Origin: Marinobacter sp. HL-58
Lineage (GTDB): Bacteria; Pseudomonadota; Gammaproteobacteria; Pseudomonadales; Oleiphilaceae
DNA: 64,000 nucleotides
Direction: 5' to 3'
Assembly: GCF_001314605.1 (NCBI RefSeq)
Contig: NZ_LIHP01000011.1
Coordinates: forward strand, 62,001 to 126,000
Part shown: positions 16,996 to 27,326 of the stretch, piece after piece
Position numbering within the stretch: the first letter of the stretch is position 1
Layout of the letters: each line of letters begins with the position of its first letter
The notes under the pieces: generated by a model
Database searches by the model: none
What the model was told of the DNA's origin: nothing
What the model saw: only the letters and a program-made list of their open reading frames with translations
Program-made: the position numbers and the translations under genes

Positions 16996-17034
16996 GGCAG
17001 CTGATTTATCTTGTTGAATCAGCTGCCTTTTTTT
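16996..17034 (+). terminator. Intrinsic terminator after yggS-proC-yggT
   Basis: GGCAGCTGATT and AATCAGCTGCC form an 11-bp stem with a 10-nt loop, followed by seven T residues. Confidence 0.9.
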
Positions 17035-17183
17035 ATTCTCTCACCACGCACTGGCTTTCAGGCCTTTGATGCTCCCCACAGAATTACCGGAACATTGCGG
17101 TAACATTAACTATATTTTTGCCACAACTTTACCCGACCAATGCCAAGAGCAGTCGCCCGGAAGTCGCGCAGAAGGATGGTCCG

Positions 17184-19148
17184 ATGAACAAGCAAGGTAC
17201 CCTGTCGCAGCAGGTTGAAGCCTACCACGGCTGGAAAAAGGAACTGATCAGACAGATTGGCCGCTATCGCCTTTGGCTTCAGGACAACGACCTGTTTTCC
17301 GATGATGTCAGCAACCGAATTCGCCATGGCCTGGAACTGCTGATCGAAGATGAGCTCACCATTGCCTTTGTCGGCGAATATTCCCGTGGCAAGACGGAAC
17401 TGATCAACGCCCTGTTCTTCTCGGAATATGGCCAGCGCATGCTGCCTTCCCAGGCCGGCCGCACCACCATGTGCCCGACCGAGCTGTTTTTTGACCGCAC
17501 CTCGAACAGTAATTACCTGCTGCTGCTTCCCATTGAAACCCGCACCGGCGAGCTCTCCCTGCAGCAACTGCGCAAGCAGCCGGAGCGCTGGGTCAAACAC
17601 GACCTGGATGAGCGTGACCCGGAAATCATGCGCGAAGTGCTGGCGGAAGTGGCCCGGGTCAAGAGTGTCACTCCCCAGGAAGCCCGCAGCCTCGGCTTCG
17701 ATGAAGACATGCTGGAGCATGATCGTAACCGGCCCGGCAACGTGCTGGTTCCGGCCTGGCGCAATGCCCAGATCAGCATTCGCCATCCCCTTTTTGAACG
17801 TGGTTTGCGGATTCTGGACACGCCGGGCCTGAACGCCCTCGGCTCCGAGCCGGAACTGACCATCAGCATGCTGCCCCGTGCCCATGCCATCATCTTCCTG
17901 CTCAGCGCCGACACCGGCGTTACCGCCAGTGACATGACGATCTGGAAGGAACACATCGATACCGAGCATGCGGATCATCGCGCAGGGCGCTTTGCAGTAC
18001 TGAACAAGATTGATGTGCTCTGGGACGACCTGCAGGGGGAGAAACACACCCAGGAGGCCATCGACCGGGTGCGCGGCTACACCGCCGATCACCTGGGCAT
18101 GCGCCAGAATGACGTTATCCCGCTGTCGGCAAAACAGGGCCTGCTGGCACGGGTCAAGGGCAACGAGGAGCTTTTCGGGCGTTCCAACCTGGGCCAGCTG
18201 GAGCAGCTGATTATCCAGCGCATCCTGATGCACAAGGAACAGCTGATCACCCAGAGCCTGATCAACGATCTGCTGGGCATGCTGCAGAACAGCCAGGCGG
18301 CGATGCAGACCCGGCTTGATGCGCTGGAAGAGGAACTGGAAGCCTGCTCCGGCGTCACCATGGACAAGGAGGCTCTGCGCCGTCTGGCGGACCGCGCCCA
18401 GCGTGACTACGACTTCTACTACAAGAAGCTGATCACCTTACGCTCCAGCCGTCGCCTGATGGATTCCCAGGGTGCCATGCTCAGGGAACTGGTAAGCGAA
18501 GACAGGTTCGAGGCCCACGCCGAGAAAATCCGCCGCAAGATGTCGAAAAGCTGGACCACCGCCGGCATGAATCATGGCATGGACCACTTTTTCGAGTTAC
18601 TGGAAAGCGACCTCACCAATCTCCTCAGTGAGGGCCGGCTGGCGGAAAAAATGGTGGGTGCCATCTATCGGCGCTACAACGAGGACACCCGGGCGCGCCA
18701 TCTGGAGCCGATCCCTCTGCGGGCCGGCCGCCATGTGATTGCAGTGCGGGAGCTGCGCAAGAAAGCCAGGCGGTTCCGAATCAGCCCGAAAAACCTGCTG
18801 ACGGAACAGTCGCTGCTGGTTCGCCGCTTTTTCAATGTCATTGTGGAAGAAGCACGCACCCTGCACCGTCGGGTAAGGTCTGATGTCGAGCGCTGGCCCT
18901 CGGAAGCGCTCCTGCCGATCATGCAGTATTCCATGGAACAGAAACAGTTACTGGAACATCAGATCCGCCGCCTGCGGGACATGGTGCGCAGTGACCGTGA
19001 CAGCCGCGCCGAACGGGAACGGTTGCAGAACACCATCACCGACCTGAAGCGACAACTGGAACTGGCCGATGCCATGCAACGGCAAATTCGCAAACCGGCA
19101 CCAACCCTGATCCAGCAGAAGGTAGTCAACATTTCCGGCGCCGTCTGA
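17184..19148 (+). CDS. Dynamin-like GTPase
   Basis: The 654-residue protein has a GTPase domain with P-loop GEYSRGKT (64-71), a G2 Thr in GRTTMCPTE, G3 DTPG (212-215) and G4 NKID (274-277). A long helical C-terminal region follows, with probable coiled coil near 370-400 and 590-640. No membrane segment is visible. Bacterial dynamin-like proteins reshape or protect membranes (family knowledge); the role here is unknown. Between G2 and G3 there is an insert of about 100 residues rich in Arg and Glu. The ATG at 17184 follows AAGGAT. It appears monocistronic, and a hairpin (TTCCGGCGC/GCGCCGGAA) overlaps its stop. Confidence 0.85.
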   Translation: MNKQGTLSQQVEAYHGWKKELIRQIGRYRLWLQDNDLFSDDVSNRIRHGLELLIEDELTIAFVGEYSRGKTELINALFFSEYGQRMLPSQAGRTTMCPTELFFDRTSNSNYLLLLPIETRTGELSLQQLRKQPERWVKHDLDERDPEIMREVLAEVARVKSVTPQEARSLGFDEDMLEHDRNRPGNVLVPAWRNAQISIRHPLFERGLRILDTPGLNALGSEPELTISMLPRAHAIIFLLSADTGVTASDMTIWKEHIDTEHADHRAGRFAVLNKIDVLWDDLQGEKHTQEAIDRVRGYTADHLGMRQNDVIPLSAKQGLLARVKGNEELFGRSNLGQLEQLIIQRILMHKEQLITQSLINDLLGMLQNSQAAMQTRLDALEEELEACSGVTMDKEALRRLADRAQRDYDFYYKKLITLRSSRRLMDSQGAMLRELVSEDRFEAHAEKIRRKMSKSWTTAGMNHGMDHFFELLESDLTNLLSEGRLAEKMVGAIYRRYNEDTRARHLEPIPLRAGRHVIAVRELRKKARRFRISPKNLLTEQSLLVRRFFNVIVEEARTLHRRVRSDVERWPSEALLPIMQYSMEQKQLLEHQIRRLRDMVRSDRDSRAERERLQNTITDLKRQLELADAMQRQIRKPAPTLIQQKVVNISGAV

Positions 19149-19316
19149 GACGCGCCGGAATCGGCGGTTGCAGCCACGCAGGCCGGCCTTTAAACTGCTT
19201 GGCTGGCAATCCGCCGGCCATTTCATCGAGCCTGCCTTGTTGTGGGCTCCCCGGCGCGGCCATTGCCTCAGTCTTGTAGCAGATACTATGGACCGAACCA
19301 GGAACCTGTCGCGCCA

Positions 19317-20465
19317 ATGCCCGATCCCTTGCCAACGGATTCTGTTGGGATAGTCACCCCGCAGACACTGCACTTCGAGACGCCAATCACCCTGGCGTGC
19401 AATCGGACACTGGAAAGTTACGATCTGGTGATCGAGACCTATGGCGAGCTCAACGCAGATGCCAGTAACGCGGTACTGATCTGTCATGCCCTCAGTGGCC
19501 ACCATCATGCAGCCGGCTACCATAGCAAGGACGATCGCAAGCCCGGCTGGTGGGACAGCTGTATCGGCCCCGGCAAGCCCATCGACACCAACCGTTTCTT
19601 CGTTGTCAGCCTGAACAACCTGGGCGGCTGCCATGGCAGCACCGGGCCCAGCAGCACCAACCCGGAAACCGGCCAGCCCTATGGCCCCGACTTTCCTGTC
19701 ATCACCGTTCGCGACTGGGTACACAGCCAGGCGTTGCTGGCCGACCGGCTGGGCATAGAGTGCTGGGCAGCGGTTGTTGGTGGTTCCCTTGGCGGCATGC
19801 AGGCCCTGCAGTGGAGCCTGGATTATCCTGACCGGCTGCGGCACGCTGTGGTCATCGCATCCACGCCCCGCCTGAGTGCGCAGAACATCGCTTTCAACGA
19901 AGTGGCACGGCAGGCCATCACGTCCGACCGGGAATTTCACCAGGGCCGCTATTACGAATACAACACCCTGCCCCGGCGGGGGCTGATGCTGGCACGGATG
20001 GTGGGCCATATTACCTACCTGTCCGATGCCTCGATGGGGGAAAAGTTCGGCCGTGAGCTTCGGGACCAGGCTTACAAGTTCGGTTACGATGCCGAATTCC
20101 AGGTGGAAAGCTACCTGCGCTACCAGGGCGAGCGGTTCTCGGAATCGTTTGACGCCAACACCTACCTGCTGATGACCAAGGCGCTGGACTATTTCGACCC
20201 TGCCTATGAACATGACAATGACCTGGCAAAAGCCCTGCGCGGGGCTCACTGCGAATTCCTCGTGCTTTCCTTCAGCACCGACTGGCGGTTCACCCCGGCA
20301 CGCTCGGAAGAGCTGGTGAACGCCATGATCTCGGCCCGCTGCAAGGTCAGCTATGCGGAAATTGACGCACCCTGGGGCCACGATGCCTTCCTGATACCCA
20401 CCCCCAGATACACCGCCATTTTCGAAGCGTACATGGATCGCGTAGCGCGGGAGGCCGGGGTATGA
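19317..20465 (+). CDS. metX: Homoserine O-acyltransferase MetX
   Basis: The 382-residue alpha/beta hydrolase-fold enzyme activates homoserine for methionine synthesis. The nucleophile is Ser157 (GGSLGGMQ) and the rest of the triad is Asp322 (STDWRF) and His355 (WGHDAF). The conserved [14 protein letters not shown] region is present. Many proteobacterial MetX proteins paired with MetW use succinyl-CoA rather than acetyl-CoA, and I cannot decide which from sequence. The ATG at 19317 begins just before the conserved part. Its end overlaps metW by 4 nt. Confidence 0.94.
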   Translation: MPDPLPTDSVGIVTPQTLHFETPITLACNRTLESYDLVIETYGELNADASNAVLICHALSGHHHAAGYHSKDDRKPGWWDSCIGPGKPIDTNRFFVVSLNNLGGCHGSTGPSSTNPETGQPYGPDFPVITVRDWVHSQALLADRLGIECWAAVVGGSLGGMQALQWSLDYPDRLRHAVVIASTPRLSAQNIAFNEVARQAITSDREFHQGRYYEYNTLPRRGLMLARMVGHITYLSDASMGEKFGRELRDQAYKFGYDAEFQVESYLRYQGERFSESFDANTYLLMTKALDYFDPAYEHDNDLAKALRGAHCEFLVLSFSTDWRFTPARSEELVNAMISARCKVSYAEIDAPWGHDAFLIPTPRYTAIFEAYMDRVAREAGV

Positions 20466-21064
20466 GAACCGACCTGAAGATCATCGAGCAATGGATCAAA
20501 CCGGGCAGCCATGTACTGGACCTGGGTTGTGGCGACGGCACCCTGCTGGACTACCTGCAACGGGAAAAACAGGCCACGGGCTTTGGCCTGGAAATCAACC
20601 AGGACCACATTACCACCTGCATAGGTCGCGGCGTATCCGTGATCGAACAGAACCTGGATACCCAGGGGCTGGGCAACTTCGAGGACCACACCTTCGACAC
20701 AGTGCTGATGACCCAGGCCCTGCAGGCCGTGCGCCGCCCCGACATGGTGCTTGATGAAATGCTTCGGGCTGGTCGTGAAGGCATCGTTACCTTCCCGAAT
20801 TTTGCCTACTGGAAGCTGCGCTGGTACCTGATGCGCAGAGGTCGTATGCCCGAATCCGAAACTCTGCCGTATAAATGGTACAACACCCCCAACATCCACC
20901 TTTGTACCTTCAAGGATTTCGAGGCCTTGTGTTACCGCAAAGGCTTCCGCATTCTGAACCGTACAGTGGTGGACGGTGAGCATCAGGATCGCTGGCTCAG
21001 TCGCCTGTGGCCCAACATGTTGGGACAGATTGCCATTTACCGGATAACCCGGGAGGATTCATGA
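20462..21064 (+). CDS. metW: Methionine biosynthesis protein MetW
   Basis: The 200-residue protein has a methyltransferase-like fold with SAM-binding motif [12 protein letters not shown] (about 18-29) and the MetW hallmarks [10 protein letters not shown] and [12 protein letters not shown]. MetW partners MetX in proteobacteria, where it is needed for or stimulates its activity (family knowledge). The ATG overlaps the metX stop as ATGA, suggesting translational coupling. Confidence 0.94.
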   Translation: MRTDLKIIEQWIKPGSHVLDLGCGDGTLLDYLQREKQATGFGLEINQDHITTCIGRGVSVIEQNLDTQGLGNFEDHTFDTVLMTQALQAVRRPDMVLDEMLRAGREGIVTFPNFAYWKLRWYLMRRGRMPESETLPYKWYNTPNIHLCTFKDFEALCYRKGFRILNRTVVDGEHQDRWLSRLWPNMLGQIAIYRITREDS

Positions 21065-21516
21065 ACAAAACGATTCAAAACCACTGGTTTGCCCTGCTGT
21101 CACTGGCCTGTCTGTTTTTTATTTCCGCCCAGAGCCATGCGGGCTCGAAGAACTTCGGCGAATACCAGGTACACTGGAGCGTGTTCCCCAGCACCTTCCT
21201 GGCACCGGAAGTGGCCCGGGACAACAATCTGAACCGTAGCAAGAGCATTGGAGTTGTGAACATCTCCATCATGCAGGAAACCGACGATGGTGGTCTGGAA
21301 CCGGTGTCAGGGCAAGTGGAAGGCAAGGTCCTTAATGACGTGCAGCAGTCAAAATTCCTGGCTTTTCGCCGCATACAGGAAGGCGATGCCGTGTACTTCA
21401 TTGCCGAATACCAATACAGCAATGCAGAGCTGATGACATTCCAGGTAACCGCCAGGCCAACGGGCGCAAAGCAGGATCTTCCCATCCGTTTCACACACAC
21501 GCTTTTTAATGACTGA
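21061..21516 (+). CDS. DUF4426 periplasmic protein
   Basis: The 151-residue protein has a signal peptide (cleavage near SHAGSKNF) and then a DUF4426 domain ([21 protein letters not shown] and [10 protein letters not shown]). The function is unknown. In Pseudomonas a homologue also lies between metW and rdgB. The ATG overlaps the metW stop by 4 nt and has GGGAGG upstream. Confidence 0.9.
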   Translation: MNKTIQNHWFALLSLACLFFISAQSHAGSKNFGEYQVHWSVFPSTFLAPEVARDNNLNRSKSIGVVNISIMQETDDGGLEPVSGQVEGKVLNDVQQSKFLAFRRIQEGDAVYFIAEYQYSNAELMTFQVTARPTGAKQDLPIRFTHTLFND

Positions 21517-22127
21517 TGACTGAAACCACCGACAGACTGGTTATTGCCAGCAACAACAAGGGCAAGATCGCGGAACTGGCTGATCTGCTCGCCCCCCTGG
21601 GGCTTATGCCGGTGGCCCAGGGCGAGCTCGGAGTGGGCGAAGCAGAAGAACCCGCGGTTACCTTCGTGGAAAACGCCATTCTCAAGGCCCGCCACGCTGC
21701 CCGCATTACCGGCCTGCCCGCGCTCGCAGATGATTCCGGCCTGGCGGTGGATGCACTTGGCGGCGAACCGGGTGTGCGCTCTGCGCGCTATGCTGGCGAG
21801 TCCGCCAGCGACGAGGACAATGTCCGGGCGCTGCTGGCCGCCATGGCAGGGATACCGGAACCCCGGCGTACGGCCCAGTTCCATTGTGTTCTGGTCTACC
21901 TGCGCCATGCCGATGATCCCACACCGGTCATCTGTCATGGCCGCTGGCCCGGTCACATACTGGAGCAGCCCAGGGGCGAAGGCGGCTTTGGTTACGATCC
22001 GGTTTTCCTGGTGCCGGAAACGGGAACCAGCGCCGCCGAGCTGTCCCGGGAAGACAAGGGCAGAATCAGCCATCGCGGACGGGCCCTTGCCCAGCTCCTT
22101 GATCAGCTGGGAGTCGGGGCGGCGTGA
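21516..22127 (+). CDS. rdgB: XTP/dITP diphosphatase (RdgB/HAM1)
   Basis: The 203-residue protein hydrolyses non-canonical purine triphosphates such as dITP and XTP, keeping them out of DNA. It shows [14 protein letters not shown] at the start, the [15 protein letters not shown] signature, and GFGYDPVF and SHRGRAL later. Its ATG shares one base with the preceding stop, and its own stop overlaps the hemW start. Confidence 0.96.
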   Translation: MTETTDRLVIASNNKGKIAELADLLAPLGLMPVAQGELGVGEAEEPAVTFVENAILKARHAARITGLPALADDSGLAVDALGGEPGVRSARYAGESASDEDNVRALLAAMAGIPEPRRTAQFHCVLVYLRHADDPTPVICHGRWPGHILEQPRGEGGFGYDPVFLVPETGTSAAELSREDKGRISHRGRALAQLLDQLGVGAA

Positions 22128-23284
22128 CCATGCCCCTGCCGGATACCTGGCGGAACAATCCGTTACCTCCGCTGAGCCTGTACCTTCATGTTCCCTGGTG
22201 CGTGAGGAAGTGTCCCTATTGCGATTTCAACTCCCACGCGCTGACCGGCGATATTCCGGAAGAGGATTATCTCGGGGCCATCATGGAGGATCTCGCCGGC
22301 GACCTGGCGCTGGTGCAGGGCCGCAGTATCCAGACGGTGTTCATCGGCGGTGGCACGCCGTCACTGATGTCCCCGGGCTTCTATAACAATCTGTTCCGCC
22401 AGCTGGGGGAGCACCTCGAGTTCACCGACGATGCTGAAATCACCCTGGAAGCCAATCCCGGAACGGTCGAGCAAGGCCGGTTCCAGGGCTTCAGGGCGGC
22501 GGGAATCAACCGCCTGTCCATCGGCGTTCAGAGTTTTAATCCGCAGCGCCTGAAAGACCTGGGCCGCATTCACGATGACAAGGCCGCTCACCGGGCTATC
22601 GAGGCAGCCCGCAACGCCGGCTTCGACAACTTCAACCTTGACCTGATGCATGGGTTGCCAGGCCAGACACCGGAGCAGGCCATTACTGATCTGGAAGCGG
22701 CACTGGCCTGGGAGCCCCCGCACCTGTCCTGGTATCAACTGACCCTCGAACCCAACACCGAGTTCTACAGCCGGCCCCCGCAGTTACCGGACGAGGATCA
22801 CCTGTGGGAAATCTATCGTCAGGGCTCGGACTTCCTGCATCAGAACGGATTCAAAGACTACGAGGTATCGGCCTGGAGCCGGCCGGGCATGGCATCCCGT
22901 CATAACCTGAATTACTGGATGTATGGCGATTACCTGGCACTTGGCGCTGGAGCCCACGGAAAGATAACCCTGCGCAATGGCGAAATCAGGCGGTTCTGGA
23001 AAACCCGTCAGCCCGGAGCCTACCTGAATCGCATTGGCAGCCGCACCGCCGGAAGTCAGACTATTGAGCCAGAAGAGCGACCTCTGGAGTTCCTGATGAA
23101 CGCTCTGCGCCTGACTTCAGGGGTACCGGAAAACCTGTTTACAGAACGTACAGGTTTACCCCTGAGCACAGTTGCGGTAAAACTTGACCAATTACGAACG
23201 GAAAATCTGCTGGAACCGGGAAGAATACAGACCACGGAATCTGGTCAGCGATTCCTGAACAGCTTGCTGGAGCGCTTCCTCTGA
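22124..23284 (+). CDS. hemW: Radical SAM heme chaperone HemW
   Basis: The 386-residue radical SAM protein has its cluster cysteines at 26, 30 and 33 (CVRKCPYC) and the HemW-type HNLNYW motif; it lacks features of the true coproporphyrinogen oxidase HemN. HemW inserts heme into respiratory proteins (family knowledge). The start could be GTG 22124 (overlapping the rdgB stop) or ATG 22130; the GGGAG site fits GTG better. Its stop overlaps the next start. Confidence 0.93.
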   Translation: MTMPLPDTWRNNPLPPLSLYLHVPWCVRKCPYCDFNSHALTGDIPEEDYLGAIMEDLAGDLALVQGRSIQTVFIGGGTPSLMSPGFYNNLFRQLGEHLEFTDDAEITLEANPGTVEQGRFQGFRAAGINRLSIGVQSFNPQRLKDLGRIHDDKAAHRAIEAARNAGFDNFNLDLMHGLPGQTPEQAITDLEAALAWEPPHLSWYQLTLEPNTEFYSRPPQLPDEDHLWEIYRQGSDFLHQNGFKDYEVSAWSRPGMASRHNLNYWMYGDYLALGAGAHGKITLRNGEIRRFWKTRQPGAYLNRIGSRTAGSQTIEPEERPLEFLMNALRLTSGVPENLFTERTGLPLSTVAVKLDQLRTENLLEPGRIQTTESGQRFLNSLLERFL

Positions 23285-23817
23285 TGCCATTGCTGCGCCT
23301 TCTCACTCTGTTTCCCAGGAGGCTCAATCTGAGCCTTCTGGTAACAGCGGCCCTGCTGCTTGTTCTGACGCTGGTCAACCAGCCACTTCAGACCGGCTCG
23401 GCACCCCAGGGTATGGTCAGTTTCCAGATGGCAGCTACGGCCGACCAGTCCATGGCCATCATCCGCAGCTGGCGCCAGGATGGCATGCTGTGGGCTCATG
23501 TTTCCCTGTGGCTGGACTTTCTCTTTGTCCCCGCCTACCTGGTAACACTGATATTTCTCACCAGTCACCTGACCCGCGACCGCCCGGGCGTGCGGGAACG
23601 CACTGTGGCACGCTGGGTCAAGGCCCTGTTCGTGGCGGCAGGCACCGGCGACATCGCAGAAAACATTCTGCTGCTGAACAACATGGACCCGCCCACAGAC
23701 GTGCTCAGCCTGTCTGCGACCATCTGCGCGCTTATCAAGTTTACCGGGCTGATGCTGGGAGCTGCCGGGCTGGTGATCATTCGCGCAGCCAGGCGCCACC
23801 CGCTGGCTCACGGGTAA
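23284..23817 (+). CDS. Unknown integral membrane protein
   Basis: The 177-residue protein has about four hydrophobic segments: near residues 15-32, 77-97, 118-135 and 140-165. No family is recognised. The ATG overlaps the hemW stop as ATGA, so it is the last member of the metX-metW-DUF4426-rdgB-hemW run, all joined by overlaps. It meets the convergent trmB after 16 nt. Confidence 0.75.
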   Translation: MPLLRLLTLFPRRLNLSLLVTAALLLVLTLVNQPLQTGSAPQGMVSFQMAATADQSMAIIRSWRQDGMLWAHVSLWLDFLFVPAYLVTLIFLTSHLTRDRPGVRERTVARWVKALFVAAGTGDIAENILLLNNMDPPTDVLSLSATICALIKFTGLMLGAAGLVIIRAARRHPLAHG

Positions 23818-23833
23818 CGCCTGCAACCGCCAG

Positions 23834-24550
23834 TCAGTTGGTGCGGTAGAACACCAGATCCCAGACACCGTGGCCGAGGGTTTCACCGCGCTTCTCGAAT
23901 TTGGTGATGGGACGATCCTCGGGGCGGGGAGAATACTGGCCCGGCTCCTGGGTATTGGCAAACCCCTCGGACTCACTCATGATTTCCATCATGTATTCCG
24001 CGTAGTTTTCCCAGTCTGTCGCCAGGTGCAGAATACCGCCCACGCGGAGCTTGTGGCGCAGACGCTGGACGAAGTCATGCTGGATCAACCGGCGTTTGTG
24101 ATGCCGTTTCTTGTGCCACGGGTCCGGGAAAAACACCATTACCCTGTCCAGAACCGCGTCCGGCAGGCACAGATCAATCACGTCGTTGGCATCAATGGCG
24201 TAGATCCGGACGTTCTCCAGCCCCCTGTCTTCGATTTCCTTCAACAGGGCGCCGACGCCGGGAAGGTGTACTTCCACACCAATAAAATCCTGCTCGGGCG
24301 CCGCTTCCGCCATGTCCGCCAGGGATTTTCCCATGCCGAAGCCGATTTCCAGGTTCAGCATGTTGTCCCTTCCGAACACCTGGCGCGGATCAATCATGCC
24401 CTGTTCACGGGTCAGTCCGTATTTGGGCCAGCTGCGCTCGTAGGCCTTTTTCTGGCCTTCTGTCATTCGCCCCTGGCGAAGCACAAAACTGCGCACGCCA
24501 CGGCGTGTGGTGACAGGTGAATCGCCGGAAACATCATCGTGATCGGTCAT
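23834..24550 (-). CDS. trmB: tRNA (guanine-N7-)-methyltransferase
   Basis: The 238-residue protein has the TrmB SAM-binding region [24 protein letters not shown], and the catalytic-site motif [16 protein letters not shown]. It makes m7G46 in tRNA variable loops. The ATG at 24550 opens a 25-residue extension before the conserved [13 protein letters not shown]. It lies downstream of comM on the same strand after a 134-nt gap with no terminator I can see. Confidence 0.95.
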   Translation of the reverse strand: MTDHDDVSGDSPVTTRRGVRSFVLRQGRMTEGQKKAYERSWPKYGLTREQGMIDPRQVFGRDNMLNLEIGFGMGKSLADMAEAAPEQDFIGVEVHLPGVGALLKEIEDRGLENVRIYAIDANDVIDLCLPDAVLDRVMVFFPDPWHKKRHHKRRLIQHDFVQRLRHKLRVGGILHLATDWENYAEYMMEIMSESEGFANTQEPGQYSPRPEDRPITKFEKRGETLGHGVWDLVFYRTN

Positions 24551-24684
24551 CTGACGTCCTCAACCGCCCTTTCGCGGTTCATCTTCAATGGGTTATATCG
24601 ACAGTTTACCAGAGTGACTTGCTGCAGACGCCACTATACAACCAGCGTTCTGTGCCCGTCAGCCCCTCGACCGGCCGAATCCGC

Positions 24685-26208
24685 TTACACCGAGACCTGT
24701 GCGTTCCTGGTCTGTTGCCGGTCCAGCTTGCGGTAACCCAGGGCTTCCACCAGGTGACCATTGCCGATGCGGTCCTCCCCCTCAAGGTCGGCCAGGGTCC
24801 GTGCCACCCTGAGTATACGGTGCAACGCCCGTGCAGACAGTCCCAGCCTTTCCATGGCGGACGACAGCATGGTTTCGCCGGCCCCGTCCACCCGGCAGTG
24901 ATCGTGAAGCTCACTGCCCACGAGCGACGAGTTCACGGTTCCCCGATGCATTTGCCTCTGCCGGGCCTGGTTTACCCGTTCCCGCACCGTTGCACTGGAC
25001 TCTCCGTCGCCTTCGCGCTGCATCAGCACTTCGCCACTTTGCACCGGCACTTCCACATGCAGGTCGAAACGATCCAGCAATGGCCCCGATATCTTTGCCC
25101 GATACCGGAGCACCTGCTGCGGCGTACACTGGCACTCGATCGAAGGATGCCCCAGGTAACCGCAAGGGCATGGGTTCATGGCCGCCACAACCTGAAACCG
25201 CGCCGGGAAGGTTACCTGCCTGGCCGCCCGGCTGATGGCGATCTCCCCGGACTCCATGGGCTCTCTCAGCACCTCCAGCACCCGCCGCTCAAACTCCGGC
25301 AGTTCGTCAAGAAACAGCACGCCACGGTGGGCCAGCGAGATTTCCCCCGGCCGCGGACTGCTGCCACCACCCACCATGGCGACGGATGAGGCGGTATGGT
25401 GCGGCGCCCGGTAAGGAGGCCGGCACCAGTCTCCGTCCTGAACCGGTATACCGGCCACCGAATGGATACTGGCCACCTCCAGGGCGGATTCGGTGGTCAA
25501 CGGTGGCAGAATCCCGGGCAGGCGGCTGGCGAGCATACTCTTGCCGGTTCCAGGCGGGCCAAACATCAACAGGTTGTGGCCGCCAGCGGCTGCGATCTCA
25601 AGCGCCCGGCGGGGCACACTCTGGCCCCGTACATCCGCCAGATCAGGACCTGGCCGGGCCCCCTGCTCCGGCACGGCAGCCGGCACCGGTGAAATACGGG
25701 CCCGTTCACACAGGTGCTCGCACACTGTCAGCACATGGCCTGCCGGCAAAACGTCATCCTGGCTCGCCAGGGCTGCCTCGGCGGCGTTGGCCTGGGGAAC
25801 CAGCAACTGACGGCCTTCCTTTCGGGCAGCCAGAACAGCAGGGAGCACGCCCTTCAGAGGGCGTAATGCACCATCAAGGGACAGCTCTCCGACAAACTCG
25901 TACCGTGCGAGACTTTCAGGGGGGATCTGCCCTGACGCCGCCAGAATACCAAGGGCAATGGGCAGATCAAAGCGGCCTCCCTCTTTGGGCAGGTCAGCCG
26001 GGGCCAGGTTGATGGTTATCCTGCGGGCGGGAAATTCAAAGCCGGCGTTCAGCAAGGCACTGCGCACGCGCTCACGGCTTTCGCGGACGCCGGTTTCCGG
26101 CAGACCCACGATTGACAGCGCCGGCAGGCCACCGGACAGGTGAACTTCCACAGTAACGGACGGAGCAGATACGCCAATGCTGGCGCGGGTATGAACTACG
26201 GCAAACAT
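24685..26208 (-). CDS. comM: ComM/YifB family AAA+ ATPase
   Basis: The 507-residue protein has an N-terminal Lon-protease-like fold region (SIVGLPETGVRESRERVRSA), a Mg-chelatase-type AAA+ domain with Walker A GPPGTGKSM (217-225), and a C-terminal Mg_chelatase_C domain (RVARTLADLEGEDRI). In naturally competent bacteria ComM is a branch-migration helicase that helps integrate single-stranded DNA. The presence of pilT and pilU nearby is compatible with competence but does not show it. Confidence 0.93.
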   Translation of the reverse strand: MFAVVHTRASIGVSAPSVTVEVHLSGGLPALSIVGLPETGVRESRERVRSALLNAGFEFPARRITINLAPADLPKEGGRFDLPIALGILAASGQIPPESLARYEFVGELSLDGALRPLKGVLPAVLAARKEGRQLLVPQANAAEAALASQDDVLPAGHVLTVCEHLCERARISPVPAAVPEQGARPGPDLADVRGQSVPRRALEIAAAGGHNLLMFGPPGTGKSMLASRLPGILPPLTTESALEVASIHSVAGIPVQDGDWCRPPYRAPHHTASSVAMVGGGSSPRPGEISLAHRGVLFLDELPEFERRVLEVLREPMESGEIAISRAARQVTFPARFQVVAAMNPCPCGYLGHPSIECQCTPQQVLRYRAKISGPLLDRFDLHVEVPVQSGEVLMQREGDGESSATVRERVNQARQRQMHRGTVNSSLVGSELHDHCRVDGAGETMLSSAMERLGLSARALHRILRVARTLADLEGEDRIGNGHLVEALGYRKLDRQQTRNAQVSV

Positions 26209-26266
26209 GACAACCTTCCATGGTCAGGGGTACAGCGGACCAGCCGCCTGAGGGGCTTCCTGCCCT

Positions 26267-26521
26267 TTAACTGTTCCGGGACTGGTTCTCCAGATCGGTA
26301 ACACGCTTTTCCAGCGCCTCCACCTTTTCCCGGGTTTTCATCAGTACGGCCTGCTGGGCATCAAACTCTTCACGGGTCACCAGTTCAAGCCGCGACAGCA
26401 CGGTCATCACGGTGGCCCGGGCCTGGGCTTCGAAGTCCTCCCGGGCCGCTCGGGCCATATCCGGGACAAACTGGCCAAACTGGCCCTGAAGCTGGGTAAA
26501 GAAATCCTGCGGACCTTTCAC
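26267..26521 (-). CDS. ubiK: Ubiquinone biosynthesis accessory factor UbiK
   Basis: The 84-residue protein matches the UbiK/YqiC (BMFP) family: a short amphipathic N-terminus (DFFTQLQGQFGQ), then LSRLELVTREEFDAQ, and a C-terminal coiled coil (KTREKVEALEKRVTDLE) that forms a trimer. UbiK supports aerobic ubiquinone synthesis together with UbiJ. It is upstream of comM on the same strand, 58 nt apart. Confidence 0.9.
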   Translation of the reverse strand: MKGPQDFFTQLQGQFGQFVPDMARAAREDFEAQARATVMTVLSRLELVTREEFDAQQAVLMKTREKVEALEKRVTDLENQSRNS

Positions 26522-26675
26522 AAATCACCTCACTGGCTTGAACGCTCTTGAACTCTGCCCGGCGCCGGAGCCGGTACCAAGGTCGGAAGTGTAACACATT
26601 GCCAGCCCTGCCATACTGTACCCTATCGGCAGTATAATGCGGCCGAAGCGCCTTTTAATGATTGCATCAGACTTG

Positions 26676-26744
26676 TGCATCATTATGGTTCACTTCGGGC
26701 AGGTCAGCCCTGTTTTGGTGCGGCCTGACGGTCCATTTTGGACC
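26676..26744 (+). promoter_or_regulatory. Two candidate NtrC binding sites upstream of glnK
   Basis: TGCATCATTATGGTTCA (26676-26692) differs from the NtrC consensus TGCACCA-N3-TGGTGCA at two positions. A second palindrome GGTCCATTTTGGACC (26730-26744) is a weaker match. They lie 40-110 nt upstream of the sigma54 site, a suitable enhancer distance. The 392-nt gap 26522-26913 contains these sites, the sigma54 promoter and no gene. Confidence 0.6.
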
Positions 26745-26785
26745 AGCATATACTTAACTTGCTGATAATATAGTTATTTTTTGCG

Positions 26786-26802
26786 TTGGCACACCCGATG
26801 CT
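26786..26802 (+). promoter_or_regulatory. Sigma54 promoter of glnK-amtB
   Basis: TTGGCACACCCGATGCT matches the -24/-12 consensus, with GG and GC exactly ten bases apart. The predicted start near 26813 leaves a 100-nt leader before glnK. Confidence 0.8.
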
Positions 26803-26889
26803 AAAAGCCTTGTACGCAATCCGCACAATTGGTGTGCGAGGTGGCAGCATCCCGACCTCAACAACGGGCCGAAGAGTTCCAGATGTTGA

Positions 26890-27252
<363 letters not shown>

Positions 27253-27326
27253 TCACAGCCTGATCAACCAGACAGCCAACGCAAAAAATTTATAACTTGA
27301 AATAAGCCTCGTGCGGAGGGCTTCTC

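Noticed and set aside
18948..20381. 477-codon minus-strand frame
   Set aside because: It is antisense to metX and the end of the GTPase gene, with no recognisable domain; typical of GC-rich coding DNA.
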